From NCBI RefSeq assembly GCF_900177415.1, contig NZ_FXAF01000006.1, positions 644,001-708,000 of the forward strand: a stretch of 64,000 nucleotides of DNA. Reading direction: 5' to 3'. Below the pieces are notes generated by a model. It was not told where the DNA came from and did not search any database. It saw nothing but the letters and a program-made list of their open reading frames with translations. This document shows positions 53,929 to 63,435 of this stretch, in pieces. Within the stretch, counting starts at the first letter, position 1; each line of letters starts with the position of its first letter. The translations under genes and the position numbers were made by a program. This DNA comes from Xaviernesmea oryzae. GTDB taxonomy: Bacteria; Pseudomonadota; Alphaproteobacteria; Rhizobiales; Rhizobiaceae.

Positions 53929-54879
53929 ATGGCGAAAATCCGCAAGGTCGCATTCCAGATGGACCATATCTCCGGCATCAACATTGCCGGCGATTCCACC
54001 TTCGCCATGGCGCTGGAGGCGCAGGCGCGCGGTTTCGAGCTCTTCCATTATACGCCGGACCGGCTGACGATGCGCGACGGCAGGATCTTTGCCGCCGTCG
54101 AGCCGCTGCAGGTGCGCGATATCAAGGGCGATCATTTCACGCTCGGCGAAAAGGAGCGCGTCGACCTGTCGGCGATGGACGTCGTTCATCTGCGCCAGGA
54201 TCCTCCCTTCGACATGGGATACATCACCTCGACGCATCTGCTCGAACGCATCCACCCGAAGACGCTGGTGGTGAACGACCCGGCCTGGGTGCGCAACTCG
54301 CCCGAGAAGATTTTCGTCACCGAGTTCGCCGACCTGATGCCGGCGACCCTGATCTCCCGGGATCCGGCGGAGATCGCCCGCTTCCGCGAGGAGATGGGCG
54401 ACATCATCCTGAAGCCGCTCTACGGCAATGGCGGCGCCGGCGTCTTCCATTCGGCCCGCGACGACCGCAATTTCACGTCGCTTCTCGAAATGTTCGGCCA
54501 GATGTATCGCGGCGAGCCCTATATCGCGCAGGCCTATCTGCCTGCCGTGCGCAAGGGCGACAAGCGCATCCTGCTGGTGGACGGCGAGCCGGTCGGGGCC
54601 ATCAACCGCGTGCCGGCCGAGCACGACAGCCGCTCCAACATGCATGTCGGCGGCCGCGCCGAGCCGACCGGGATCACCCCGCGCGAAAAGGAAATCTGCG
54701 AACGGATCGGACCTGCTCTCCGTGAAAGGGGCTTCCTCTTCGTCGGCATCGACGTGATCGGCGACTATATGACCGAGATCAACGTCACGTCCCCGACGGG
54801 CATCCGCGAGGTGAAGAAGTTCGGCGGGGCCGACGTCGCAAGCCTCCTCTGGGATGCAATCGAAGCCAGGCGCGCCTGA
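53929..54879 (+). CDS. gshB: Glutathione synthetase
   Basis: The protein is 316 aa, with an N-terminal domain ([42 protein letters not shown]), an ATP-grasp domain ([19 protein letters not shown]) and the C-terminal [19 protein letters not shown] magnesium/substrate end. It ligates gamma-glutamylcysteine and glycine. The ATG is preceded by CTAGGGGACTGAAGTC. In related genomes it lies near rsmI-yraN; here the ugp operon intervenes. Confidence 0.97.
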   Translation: MAKIRKVAFQMDHISGINIAGDSTFAMALEAQARGFELFHYTPDRLTMRDGRIFAAVEPLQVRDIKGDHFTLGEKERVDLSAMDVVHLRQDPPFDMGYITSTHLLERIHPKTLVVNDPAWVRNSPEKIFVTEFADLMPATLISRDPAEIARFREEMGDIILKPLYGNGGAGVFHSARDDRNFTSLLEMFGQMYRGEPYIAQAYLPAVRKGDKRILLVDGEPVGAINRVPAEHDSRSNMHVGGRAEPTGITPREKEICERIGPALRERGFLFVGIDVIGDYMTEINVTSPTGIREVKKFGGADVASLLWDAIEARRA

Positions 54880-54910
54880 TAAAGCGGCTGCCTGCGAAGT
54901 GTGAAGCGGC

Positions 54911-54965
54911 TTTCCGTCCGCGATTGCGTAGAATAGGAAAGACTATTCCGCGACCCGGACGGAAA
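54911..54965. repeat. Nested inverted repeat between gshB and comM
   Basis: TTTCCGTCC (54911-54919) is complemented by GGACGGAAA (54957-54965), and inside GAATAG (54931-54936) pairs with CTATTC (54943-54948). Together they can form a long cruciform or RNA hairpin. CTATTC resembles the CTATTCG heptamer downstream. Confidence 0.6.
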
Positions 54966-55154
54966 TTCTTTCGCCTCGTTTCGGATACGGATCGCCTTTG
55001 TTCCACGGATGCAACCGCATGCAACCCGGTTGCACCGGCGGCGCGAAATTGTTCGACCAATGTTCTTGTTTTATTCCTGATTCCATGCCAGATTGCAATC
55101 GCTGGCGCGGAAAGCGTGTATCGCCGTCCAGAAGGGGCTTGGGGGCAGGTTCAT

Positions 55155-56690
55155 ATGGTCGCGCGTGTCGGCACGGTTGCATTTCAGGGCATAGAGGGCG
55201 TTCCGGTCGACGTGCAGGTCATGGTCGGGCCGGGCAAGATGAACATGCATATCGTCGGCCTGCCCGACAAGGCGGTGGCCGAAAGCCGGGAGCGGGTTCA
55301 GGCCGCGCTACATGCATCCGGGCTTGCGATGCCGCCGAAGAAGGTGACGGTCAATCTGGCGCCCGCCGACCTGCCGAAAGAGGGCTCGCATTTCGACCTG
55401 CCGATCGCGTTGGGCTTGATGGCGGCGCTCGGTGCCATTCCCGCCGATGCGCTTGCCGATTATGTGGTGATCGGCGAACTGAACCTCGATGGAACGCTGG
55501 CAGCCGTGGCCGGCGCCCTGCCGGCGGCGATCGGCGCCAATGGGCTCGGCAAGGGTCTTATCTGCCCGGCGGACAGTGGCGCGGAAGCGGCCTGGGCCGG
55601 CGCTGAGATCGATATCGTGGCACCCCGCAGCCTGATCGCACTCGCCAATCATTTCCGCGGCACCCAGGTGATCTCGCGGCCGCAGCCGGCGATCCGCGCG
55701 AACCCCGCCAATCTCCCGGATCTCGCCGATATCAAGGGCCAGGAAAGCGCCAAGCGCGCGCTGGAAGTCGCTGCGGCCGGCGGGCACAATCTCCTGATGG
55801 TCGGGCCTCCGGGTTCCGGAAAATCCATGCTGGCGGCGCGCCTGCCTTCCATCCTGCCGCCATTGTCGGCCGCCGAGCTTTTGGAAGTCTCGATGATCCA
55901 TTCGATCGCCGGTCAGTTGTCCGGCGGCAAGCTTTCGGACCGCCGGCCCTATCGCACGCCCCATCATTCCGCCACCATGGCGGCACTCATCGGCGGCGGC
56001 ACGCGGGCGAAGCCCGGTGAAGCCTCGCTCGCCCATCACGGCGTGCTCTTCCTCGACGAATTCCCGGAATTCTCGCCGCAGGTGCTGGATGCGCTCCGCC
56101 AGCCGCTGGAATCCGGCGAATGCGTCATCGCGCGCGCCAATCACCGTGTGTCCTATCCGGCCAACATCCAGCTCGTCGCCGCCATGAATCCGTGTCGCTG
56201 CGGCATGGCCGGCGAGCCGGGCCATTCCTGCGCCCGCGGGCCGCGCTGTGCTGCCGATTACCAGGCACGCATCTCGGGTCCGCTGATGGACCGTATCGAT
56301 ATCCGCATCGACGTGCCGGCCGTCTCCGCGGCCGATCTCATCCGCCCCGTGCCGGCGGAAAGGAGTGCCGACGTCGCCGGGCGGGTCGCGGCGGCACGGG
56401 AAAGGCAGCGCGAGCGTTTCGCGCGCGCCGGCTCTCCGGACATCCTCACCAACGCGCGGTGCTCCACGTCGCTGATCGAGAAATTCGCGGAGCCGGATCC
56501 GGGCGGCCTGCAATTGCTGCGCGATGCGGCCGAGAAGCTGAAATTCTCCGCCCGCGGCTATCACCGTGTGCTGAAGGTGGCCCGCACGCTCGCCGATCTC
56601 GACGGCAAGGACATCGTGGGCCGCATCCATCTCGCCGAGGCGATCTCCTACCGCATGGCCGGCGAGCGGCTCGCCGTGGCGGTGGCGTGA
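55155..56690 (+). CDS. YifB/ComM family Mg-chelatase-like AAA ATPase
   Basis: The protein is 511 aa. N-terminal Lon-like S16-fold portion VARVGTVAFQGIEGVPVDVQVMVGPGKMNMHIVGLPDKAVAESRERV, then AAA domain with Walker A MVGPPGSGKSMLAARLPSILPPL, Walker B GVLFLDEFPEF, and a four-Cys cluster (NPCRCGMAGEPGHSCARGPRC). ComM is a hexameric helicase that promotes branch migration during natural transformation. ATG 55155 chosen because the family starts there; a longer frame to 54924 has no support. Confidence 0.93.
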   Translation: MVARVGTVAFQGIEGVPVDVQVMVGPGKMNMHIVGLPDKAVAESRERVQAALHASGLAMPPKKVTVNLAPADLPKEGSHFDLPIALGLMAALGAIPADALADYVVIGELNLDGTLAAVAGALPAAIGANGLGKGLICPADSGAEAAWAGAEIDIVAPRSLIALANHFRGTQVISRPQPAIRANPANLPDLADIKGQESAKRALEVAAAGGHNLLMVGPPGSGKSMLAARLPSILPPLSAAELLEVSMIHSIAGQLSGGKLSDRRPYRTPHHSATMAALIGGGTRAKPGEASLAHHGVLFLDEFPEFSPQVLDALRQPLESGECVIARANHRVSYPANIQLVAAMNPCRCGMAGEPGHSCARGPRCAADYQARISGPLMDRIDIRIDVPAVSAADLIRPVPAERSADVAGRVAAARERQRERFARAGSPDILTNARCSTSLIEKFAEPDPGGLQLLRDAAEKLKFSARGYHRVLKVARTLADLDGKDIVGRIHLAEAISYRMAGERLAVAVA

Positions 56691-56850
56691 TTGCGAGAAG
56701 CGAATGGTAACGAGAAGCGAATAGTAAGTGGCGAATAGAATTCTTTCCAGCCGCTTGCGCACGGTTGCTTCTTGAGAAATCCTATTCGCTATTCGCTATT
56801 CGCTATTCGCTATTCGCTATTCGCTATTCGCTATTCGCTATTCGCTCGTT
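56691..56850. other. 160-bp gap between convergent comM and cysK with CTATTCG array
   Basis: Three degenerate copies of the inverse motif GCGAATAG/GCGAATG are present at about 56700-56740, followed by the heptamer array at 56782-56844. No gene or terminator-like hairpin besides that is recognised. Confidence 0.6.
56782..56844. repeat. Nine tandem copies of the heptamer CTATTCG
   Basis: Perfect CTATTCG repeated nine times from 56782 to 56844. Degenerate reverse-complement copies (GCGAATAG, GCGAATG) lie about 50-80 bp to the left, so the transcript could fold back. The array ends four bases before the cysK stop side at 56851. Confidence 0.95.
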
Positions 56851-57813
<963 letters not shown>

Positions 57814-58037
57814 GAGGCTTCTCCCTGGAAAGTCATCGAGATGCCGGAAGATATGTCCAAAGGTTCCCTGAGGCCAGCGGCTTTGCATCCGCAAGCCGTG
57901 CCCTTTCGCGGGTGCGACAGAAAATCGCTGCCGAATATGGATGGGCGGCCATTGAAAAAGTGCCGGGGGGCGGCAGTTAATTTCGAGATCGCGGGCTCCC
58001 GGTAGGCTCCGCATCCGACCTCGAAGGGGATTGATCC

Positions 58038-58556
58038 ATGTCTGACAGCACTGCCAAGAACCGCAAGCTTGCCCCGCTCGCCACGCCTTCCGACCTCGGA
58101 ACGAACGCGGTCAGGGATATCGCAGCCGCGCTCACGACGCTGCTTGCCGACGTCTTCTCGCTTTACCTCAAGACCAAGAATTTCCATTGGCACATGTCCG
58201 GGCCGCATTTCCGCGATTACCACCTGCTTCTGGACGAGCATTCCGACCAGATCTTCGCGATGACGGACGAGCTGGCGGAGCGGGCCCGCAAGATCGGCGG
58301 CACCACCCTGCGCTCGATCGGCCATATCTCCCGCCTGCAGCGCATCCCCGACAACGACGCGGATTTCGTGACGCCGGAAGACATGCTGGCGGAGCTCCGG
58401 GAAGACAACAAGCAGCTCATTTCCCTGATGCGGGAAACCCACGATCTCTGCGACGAGCACAACGACGTGGCGACCGCCAGTCTGCTTGAGAACTGGATCG
58501 ACGAGGCCGAACGCCGGACCTGGTTCCTGTTCGAGATCACCCGACGCGAAAGGTGA
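58038..58556 (+). CDS. dps: Dps family DNA-binding ferritin-like protein
   Basis: The protein is 172 aa. Lysine-rich N-tail ([25 protein letters not shown]), then ferritin four-helix bundle with [45 protein letters not shown], holding the intersubunit ferroxidase ligands, and [32 protein letters not shown]. It stores iron, detoxifies peroxide and compacts DNA. The ATG follows GAAGGGGATTGATCC. Confidence 0.93.
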   Translation: MSDSTAKNRKLAPLATPSDLGTNAVRDIAAALTTLLADVFSLYLKTKNFHWHMSGPHFRDYHLLLDEHSDQIFAMTDELAERARKIGGTTLRSIGHISRLQRIPDNDADFVTPEDMLAELREDNKQLISLMRETHDLCDEHNDVATASLLENWIDEAERRTWFLFEITRRER

Positions 58557-58597
58557 GAGATCGCGACCGCCACGATGCCGGTGGTTGGGCTTCGGGC

Positions 58598-59068
58598 TTA
58601 GACGCCCGTTGAGCCGAAGCCGCCGGCGCCGCGTGTCGTCGCCGTGGCTTCGGTGATTTCGGCGATGCGCACCCGGGTCACCGGCGCGATCACCATCTGG
58701 GCGATCCGCATGCCGCGGGTGATCACGAAATCCTCTTCGCCGAGATTGATCAGCAGTACCTTCACCTCGCCGCGATAATCGCTGTCGACCGTGCCCGGCG
58801 TATTGAGGCAGGTGATGCCGTGCTTGAAGGCGAGGCCGGAACGGGGCCTGATCTGGGCCTCGAAACCGTCCGGGATCTCGAAGATGAAGCCCGTCGGCAC
58901 CAGCGTGCGCCGGCCCGGGGCAATCGTCAGCGGCGCATCTTCCGGCACCGCGGCGCGAAGGTCCATTCCCGCCGCTCCCGCCGTTTCATAGGACGGCAGT
59001 TCGAGGCCCGCGCCATGCGGCAGGCGGACGAGATTGAGCTTCGGCGGGGATGGGGCATGGATGTTCAT
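58598..59068 (-). CDS. dut: Deoxyuridine 5'-triphosphate nucleotidohydrolase
   Basis: The protein is 156 aa with the five dUTPase motifs: [48 protein letters not shown] and the C-terminal arm [11 protein letters not shown]. It makes dUMP for thymidylate and keeps uracil out of DNA. It is convergent with dps (41-bp gap) and divergent from prfC. Confidence 0.98.
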   Translation of the reverse strand: MNIHAPSPPKLNLVRLPHGAGLELPSYETAGAAGMDLRAAVPEDAPLTIAPGRRTLVPTGFIFEIPDGFEAQIRPRSGLAFKHGITCLNTPGTVDSDYRGEVKVLLINLGEEDFVITRGMRIAQMVIAPVTRVRIAEITEATATTRGAGGFGSTGV

Positions 59069-59157
59069 GCGCCATTACTTTGTCCTCGCCGCCGGCAGGT
59101 CAATTGCAATGCGGTTCTTTAATCGCTAGATAGCCGGCAATTCACAGGATTTACGAT

Positions 59158-60741
59158 ATGCCCGAAACCATTGCCGAGGCGGTCGCCCGCCGTCGCACAT
59201 TCGCGATCATTGCCCATCCGGACGCTGGCAAGACGACGCTCACCGAAAAACTGCTGCTGTTCGGCGGCGCGATCCAGCTCGCCGGCGAGGTCAAGGCCAA
59301 GAAGGACCGCATCCAGACGCGTTCCGACTGGATGAAGATCGAGCGCGAGCGCGGCATCTCGGTCGTCACCTCGGTCATGACCTTCGAATATGACGGCAAC
59401 GTCTTCAACATTCTCGATACGCCCGGCCACGAGGATTTCGCCGACGACACCTACCGCACGCTGACGGCGGTGGATGCGGCCGTCATGGTCATCGATGCCG
59501 CCAAGGGCATCGAGCCGCGCACGCTGAAGCTCTTCGAAGTCTGCCGCATGCGCGACATCCCGATCATCACCTTCGTCAACAAGATGGACCGCGAAAGCCG
59601 CGACCCGTTCGAAATCCTCGACGAGGTGGAAGAGAAGCTGGCGCTCGATTGCGCGCCGGTCACCTGGCCGATCGGCCGCTCGAAGACCTTCTGCGGCTCC
59701 TATCACCTCGCGGACAACACGGTGCGCGGCTCCGATACCGAGGTGACGCCGACAAAAGTCAACGGCCCGCAATCGGTGGCCGACCGCCTGCCGGAAAACG
59801 AGCGGGCCGCCTTCGTCGAGGAGACGGAACTGGCGATCGAGGCCTGCAAGCCCTTCGACCGGCAGGCGTTTCTGGAAGGTCACCTGACGCCGGTCTTCTT
59901 CGGCTCGGCGCTGCGCAACTTCGGCGTCCGCGACCTGATCGATGCGCTCGGCGAATTCGCGCCGCCCCCGCGCGACCAGGTGGCGGACATCCGCAAGGTG
60001 CATGCGGACGAGGACCGGATGACGGCCTTCGTCTTCAAGATCCAGGCGAACATGGACCCGAACCACCGCGACCGCATCGCGTTTGCCCGCATCTGCTCCG
60101 GCAAGCTGGAGCGCGGCATGAAGGCGCGCCTGTCGCGCACCGGCAAGCAGCTCGGCCTCACCGCGCCGCAATTCTTCTTCGCCTCGCAGCGCCAGCTCGC
60201 GGATACCGCCTATGCCGGCGACGTGGTCGGCATCCCGAACCACGGCACACTCCGGATCGGCGACACGCTGACGGAAGGCGAACCGCTGGTCTTCCAGGGC
60301 GTGCCGAACTTCTCGCCGGAAATCCTCCGCCGCGTGCGGCTGGAGGATGCCATGAAGGCGAAGAAGCTGAAGGAGGCCCTGCAGCAGATGGCGGAAGAGG
60401 GTGTCGTGCAGCTCTTTTCGCCGGAAGACGGATCGCCGGCGATCGTCGGCGTCGTCGGCGCCCTCCAACTCGACGTGCTGAAGGAACGCCTGTCGGCGGA
60501 ATACGGCCTGCCGGTCTCCTTTGAAATGTCGCGCTTCTCCGTCTGCCGCTGGATCTCGTCGGACAATCCGGCCGACCTGGATAAATTCCTCAACGTCAAG
60601 CGCGGCGATATCGCCCGCGACCTCGACGGCGACCCGGTCTTCCTGGCCCAGGACGCGTTTTCGCTGCGCTACGAGGCCGAGCGCTACCCGTCGATCAGGA
60701 TGGCCGCGATCAAGGAATATCACGTCGCCAAGGCGGCGTGA
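59158..60741 (+). CDS. prfC: Peptide chain release factor 3
   Basis: The protein is 527 aa with a GTPase domain: AHPDAGKTTLTEKLLLFGGAIQLAGEVKAKK (P loop), ERGISVVTSVMTFEY, NILDTPGHEDFADDTYRTLTAVDAAVMVIDAAKGIE, FVNKMDRE. It then has translation-factor beta-barrel domains (about 300-400), and C-terminal domain RFSVCRWISSDNPADLDKFLN. It recycles RF1/RF2 after termination. ATG 59158 fits the family N-terminus. Confidence 0.97.
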   Translation: MPETIAEAVARRRTFAIIAHPDAGKTTLTEKLLLFGGAIQLAGEVKAKKDRIQTRSDWMKIERERGISVVTSVMTFEYDGNVFNILDTPGHEDFADDTYRTLTAVDAAVMVIDAAKGIEPRTLKLFEVCRMRDIPIITFVNKMDRESRDPFEILDEVEEKLALDCAPVTWPIGRSKTFCGSYHLADNTVRGSDTEVTPTKVNGPQSVADRLPENERAAFVEETELAIEACKPFDRQAFLEGHLTPVFFGSALRNFGVRDLIDALGEFAPPPRDQVADIRKVHADEDRMTAFVFKIQANMDPNHRDRIAFARICSGKLERGMKARLSRTGKQLGLTAPQFFFASQRQLADTAYAGDVVGIPNHGTLRIGDTLTEGEPLVFQGVPNFSPEILRRVRLEDAMKAKKLKEALQQMAEEGVVQLFSPEDGSPAIVGVVGALQLDVLKERLSAEYGLPVSFEMSRFSVCRWISSDNPADLDKFLNVKRGDIARDLDGDPVFLAQDAFSLRYEAERYPSIRMAAIKEYHVAKAA

Positions 60742-61122
60742 GGGACGTCGGAAAATAGGGGTGGTGCTTATTTCCATAGCAAAGCGCTACCGTGTGATAC
60801 CCCCCTCTGCCCTGCCGGGCATCTCCCCCACAGGTGGGGAGATCACGAGTGGCACGGCCACTCTCTCCAAGCCGACCGCTCATCATGTAGCAACCGAAGC
60901 CTTCGATGCCGGAGTCATTGTTTGGGGAAGCCGGTGCATCCAGCCGATCTCCCCACCTGTGGGGGAGATGCCCGGCAGGGCAGAGGGGGGCTGGCACGGT
61001 ACGCCCTGGAAGACCATCCGGTCATCCATCCTGTTCACCCAAGCCTGCTCGAACGCCGCCGGCTGTCCTCACCGGAACCTCGAACAGCACCATCGCCGCT
61101 TGAAAATGGAAGCGGCGAAGCC
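60742..61122. other. 381-bp intergenic region between prfC and the dehydratase gene
   Basis: Its central part is the inverted element at 60800-60990. The rest (60991-61122) carries no gene or terminator I can recognise. Both genes point toward the region (convergent). Confidence 0.6.
60800..60990. repeat. Element with perfect 45-bp inverted arms
   Basis: The left arm (60800-60844, starting CCCCCCTCTGCCCTGCCGGG) and right arm (60946-60990) are exact 45-bp reverse complements separated by about 101 bp. Each arm contains a hairpin CTCCCC-ACAGG-TGGGGAG-like. The arms relate to those at 34016-34154 but there they face the other way. The total size of 191 bp fits a small MITE-like or palindromic repeat. 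Confidence 0.93.
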
Positions 61123-62064
61123 TCAGCCGAACTTCACCGCCGTCGTATTCCCGCCGCAGACGAGGACGCAGACGCGCTCGGTAGGGGCGGGCACGTATTT
61201 GCCGGAAAGAAGCGCTGCGAAGGCGGCGGCGCCGCCGGGTTCGGCGACGATGCGCGCGCCGTTCCAGAGCGCCTTTTGGGCGGCGAGGATTTCGTCGTCC
61301 GTCACCAGTACCGGCGGCTCGACATATCTCTGCGCCAGCGGGAACATCAGCCGGCCGACCTGCCTCGGGGCAAGCGAATCCGCCGCGATGCCGCCGGCCG
61401 GCGCGTCCACCGGCCTGCCCGCCTTGAAGGCCTCGTAAAGCGTCGGCGCGCCGTCGGATTCCACCGCGACCACCTTCACCCGGCCGCGGAACCAGGCGGC
61501 GATGCCGCCGATCAGCCCGCCGCCGCCGACCGCGACCAGCAGCGTCGTCATCTCGGGCAGGTCCTCCTCGATCTCCTTGCCGAGCGTGCCCTGGCCGGCG
61601 AGCGTCTCCATCTGGTCATAGGCGTGGACGGCAAGTGCGCCGCTCGTCGCCACATAGGCTTCGCTGGCGGCCAGCGCATCCGCGTAGCGGTCGCCGCCGA
61701 TCACCAGGTCCGCGTCATAGGAGCGGATGCGCTCCGCCTTGGCGGGCGAGGTGACGCTCGGCACGAAGATCTTGGCCGGCACGCCGAGCCGCATCGCGGC
61801 ATAGGCGACCGCCGCACCGTGATTGCCGCCGGATGCCGCCACCACGCCGGCCTCCCGAACCTCGCGGGTGAGCAGGTTCGTGAAGGCGCCGCGTGCCTTG
61901 AACGAACCGGAATGCTGCAGGAGTTCGAGCTTCAGGTCCACCGGCAGCGCGCTTCCCCCGAAGTCGCGCATGTCGGCATGCATCACCGGCGTGCGGCGGA
62001 TATGCGGGCGGATCAGCTTTTCCGTTTCGGCGATGCGCTCGGGCGTGACAAGATCGGCGGACAT
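61123..62064 (-). CDS. Threonine/serine dehydratase-like PLP enzyme
   Basis: The protein is 313 aa of fold type II. LLQHSGSFKARGAFTNLL holds the PLP lysine (Lys56), ASGGNHGAAVAYAAMRLGVPAKIFVP the substrate loop and VAVGGGGLIGGIAAWFRGRV the phosphate loop. It deaminates threonine or serine; a role in a related hydroxy amino acid is possible. No C-terminal ACT domain, so it is the short catabolic type. The start is ATG 62064 after AAGGAGGCCGCC. It is divergent from an ArsR regulator 51 bp away. Confidence 0.92.
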   Translation of the reverse strand: MSADLVTPERIAETEKLIRPHIRRTPVMHADMRDFGGSALPVDLKLELLQHSGSFKARGAFTNLLTREVREAGVVAASGGNHGAAVAYAAMRLGVPAKIFVPSVTSPAKAERIRSYDADLVIGGDRYADALAASEAYVATSGALAVHAYDQMETLAGQGTLGKEIEEDLPEMTTLLVAVGGGGLIGGIAAWFRGRVKVVAVESDGAPTLYEAFKAGRPVDAPAGGIAADSLAPRQVGRLMFPLAQRYVEPPVLVTDDEILAAQKALWNGARIVAEPGGAAAFAALLSGKYVPAPTERVCVLVCGGNTTAVKFG

Positions 62065-62081
62065 GGCGGCCTCCTTCGGGA

Positions 62082-62118
62082 TTGACTTCATTTCGTTACT
62101 TGGCAAAATGACGAAATG
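62082..62118. promoter_or_regulatory. Divergent promoter/operator for the ArsR-dehydratase pair
   Basis: TTGACT (62082-62087) is a -35-like box; CAAAAT (62104-62109) about 16 bases later is a -10-like box. CATTTCGT (62089-62096) and ACGAAATG (62111-62118) are a perfect 8-bp inverted repeat, and the second half contains the ArsR start codon (ATG 62116). This is the kind of site an ArsR dimer would occupy to repress both directions. Confidence 0.6.
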
Positions 62119-62418
62119 CAAGACGTGGATATCCTGAAAGCCTTGGCCAACGACCGGCGGCTCGCCATTCTCGAATGGCTGAAGCGGCCGCGCGAGCATT
62201 TCCGCCCGCAGATCGACGGCGATCTGGAGGAGGACGGCGTCTGCGCCGTGCTGATCGCCGAAAAGCTGAACATCACCCCCGCGACGCTGAGCGAGCATAT
62301 GCGCATTCTGGTGCAGGCGGAACTGGTTCATGCCAAGCGCATCAAGCAATGGATATTCTACCGCCGCAACGAGGGGCGGATCGCCGAGCTGAAGCAGAGC
62401 CTGTTCGCAAGCCTTTAA
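62116..62418 (+). CDS. ArsR-family winged-helix transcriptional regulator
   Basis: The protein is 100 aa, MQDVDILKALANDRRLAILEWLKRPREHF, with winged-helix core GVCAVLIAEKLNITPATLSEHMRILVQAELVHAKRIKQWIFYRRNEGRIAELKQ. The extra CAVLIA segment differs from metal-sensing ArsR proteins; Cys is present but no ELCVCDL-type arsenic site. It probably regulates itself and the divergent dehydratase. ATG 62116 lies within its own operator. Confidence 0.9.
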   Translation: MQDVDILKALANDRRLAILEWLKRPREHFRPQIDGDLEEDGVCAVLIAEKLNITPATLSEHMRILVQAELVHAKRIKQWIFYRRNEGRIAELKQSLFASL

Positions 62419-62424
62419 CCCGGC

Positions 62425-63324
62425 TCAAGAGTTTCCAAGCCGCTCGCTCAGGAAATCGACGACGGCGCGCACGGCCGGCAACTGTCCGCGCCGGTGCGGC
62501 ATCAGGATCGTGGTGGTGATGCTGCCTGCCGTCCAGTCCGGCAGCAGGCGCACGAGCCGGCCTTCGGCAAGCGCGCCGCGGCAGACTGAGGTGGGCAGGC
62601 AGCTCACGCCAAGCCCGGCCATCGCCGCCTTCATCATCACCATCGGCTCGTCGGCGGCGATCACCGGCTCCGGCGTCACCGCAACCGCGTCCCCCTCTAT
62701 GGAGACGAGCCGCCAGGGCTCACCGTGGAAATCGGCGGTCACGGCCTTGTGCCCGGCGAGATCCTCCGGCCGCTGCGGTTCGCCATGCGCGCGGATGTAA
62801 CCCGGAGACGCGACGACGAAGAAGGGATGCGTGGCGAGCTTCCTTTGCAGAAGCGTCGAATCCGGCAGTGGCGCCTGATGGCTGCGCAAGGCGATGTCGA
62901 AACCTTCCTGCACCAGATCGACGAACCGGTCGCTGACATGCAGCGAGAGCCTGAGTTTCGGATAGCGGACGGAAAGCTCGGCGAGATGGTCGGCGAGCAC
63001 GAACTGCGCGGTGGGCACGGCGGCCGTCATCCGCACCGTGCCGCTCGGCTCGCCGAGATGGGTGCGCACGGTCGCCTCCGCCATTTCCGCTTCGATGACC
63101 GAGGCCTGCGCGTGCCGGAAGAAATCCCGGCCGAGTTCGGTGAGCGAAAAGCTGCGCGAGGTGCGCTGGATCAGCCGCACGCCGAGCCGGCTCTCCAGCT
63201 CCGCCACGCGCTTGCTGACCGTGGATTTCGGCACCCCGAGCCGGCGCCCGGCGGCGGAAAACCCGCCATGCTCCACGGCCTGGACGAAGAAATGCAGGTC
63301 GTTGAGATTGAGCGGCGCGGCCAT
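62425..63324 (-). CDS. LysR-family transcriptional regulator
   Basis: The protein is 299 aa. The N-terminal winged helix is clear (LNDLHFFVQAVEHGGFSAAGRRLGVPKSTVSKRVAELESRLGVRLIQRTSRSFSLTELGRDFF), followed by a periplasmic-binding-like effector domain (residues 90-295). It is convergent with the ArsR gene (6-bp gap) and divergent from the GST gene, which it probably controls from the shared 111-bp promoter region. Confidence 0.94.
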   Translation of the reverse strand: MAAPLNLNDLHFFVQAVEHGGFSAAGRRLGVPKSTVSKRVAELESRLGVRLIQRTSRSFSLTELGRDFFRHAQASVIEAEMAEATVRTHLGEPSGTVRMTAAVPTAQFVLADHLAELSVRYPKLRLSLHVSDRFVDLVQEGFDIALRSHQAPLPDSTLLQRKLATHPFFVVASPGYIRAHGEPQRPEDLAGHKAVTADFHGEPWRLVSIEGDAVAVTPEPVIAADEPMVMMKAAMAGLGVSCLPTSVCRGALAEGRLVRLLPDWTAGSITTTILMPHRRGQLPAVRAVVDFLSERLGNS

Positions 63325-63435
63325 GTCATCTTCCAGATTTGTGAACTTTGGAATGCAATTTAGACGCCTACCGCAAGATCGTCCACGAAATCATATTCAC
63401 GGCACCACAAGGTTCAGGTCCCAAGGAGTGAAGAT

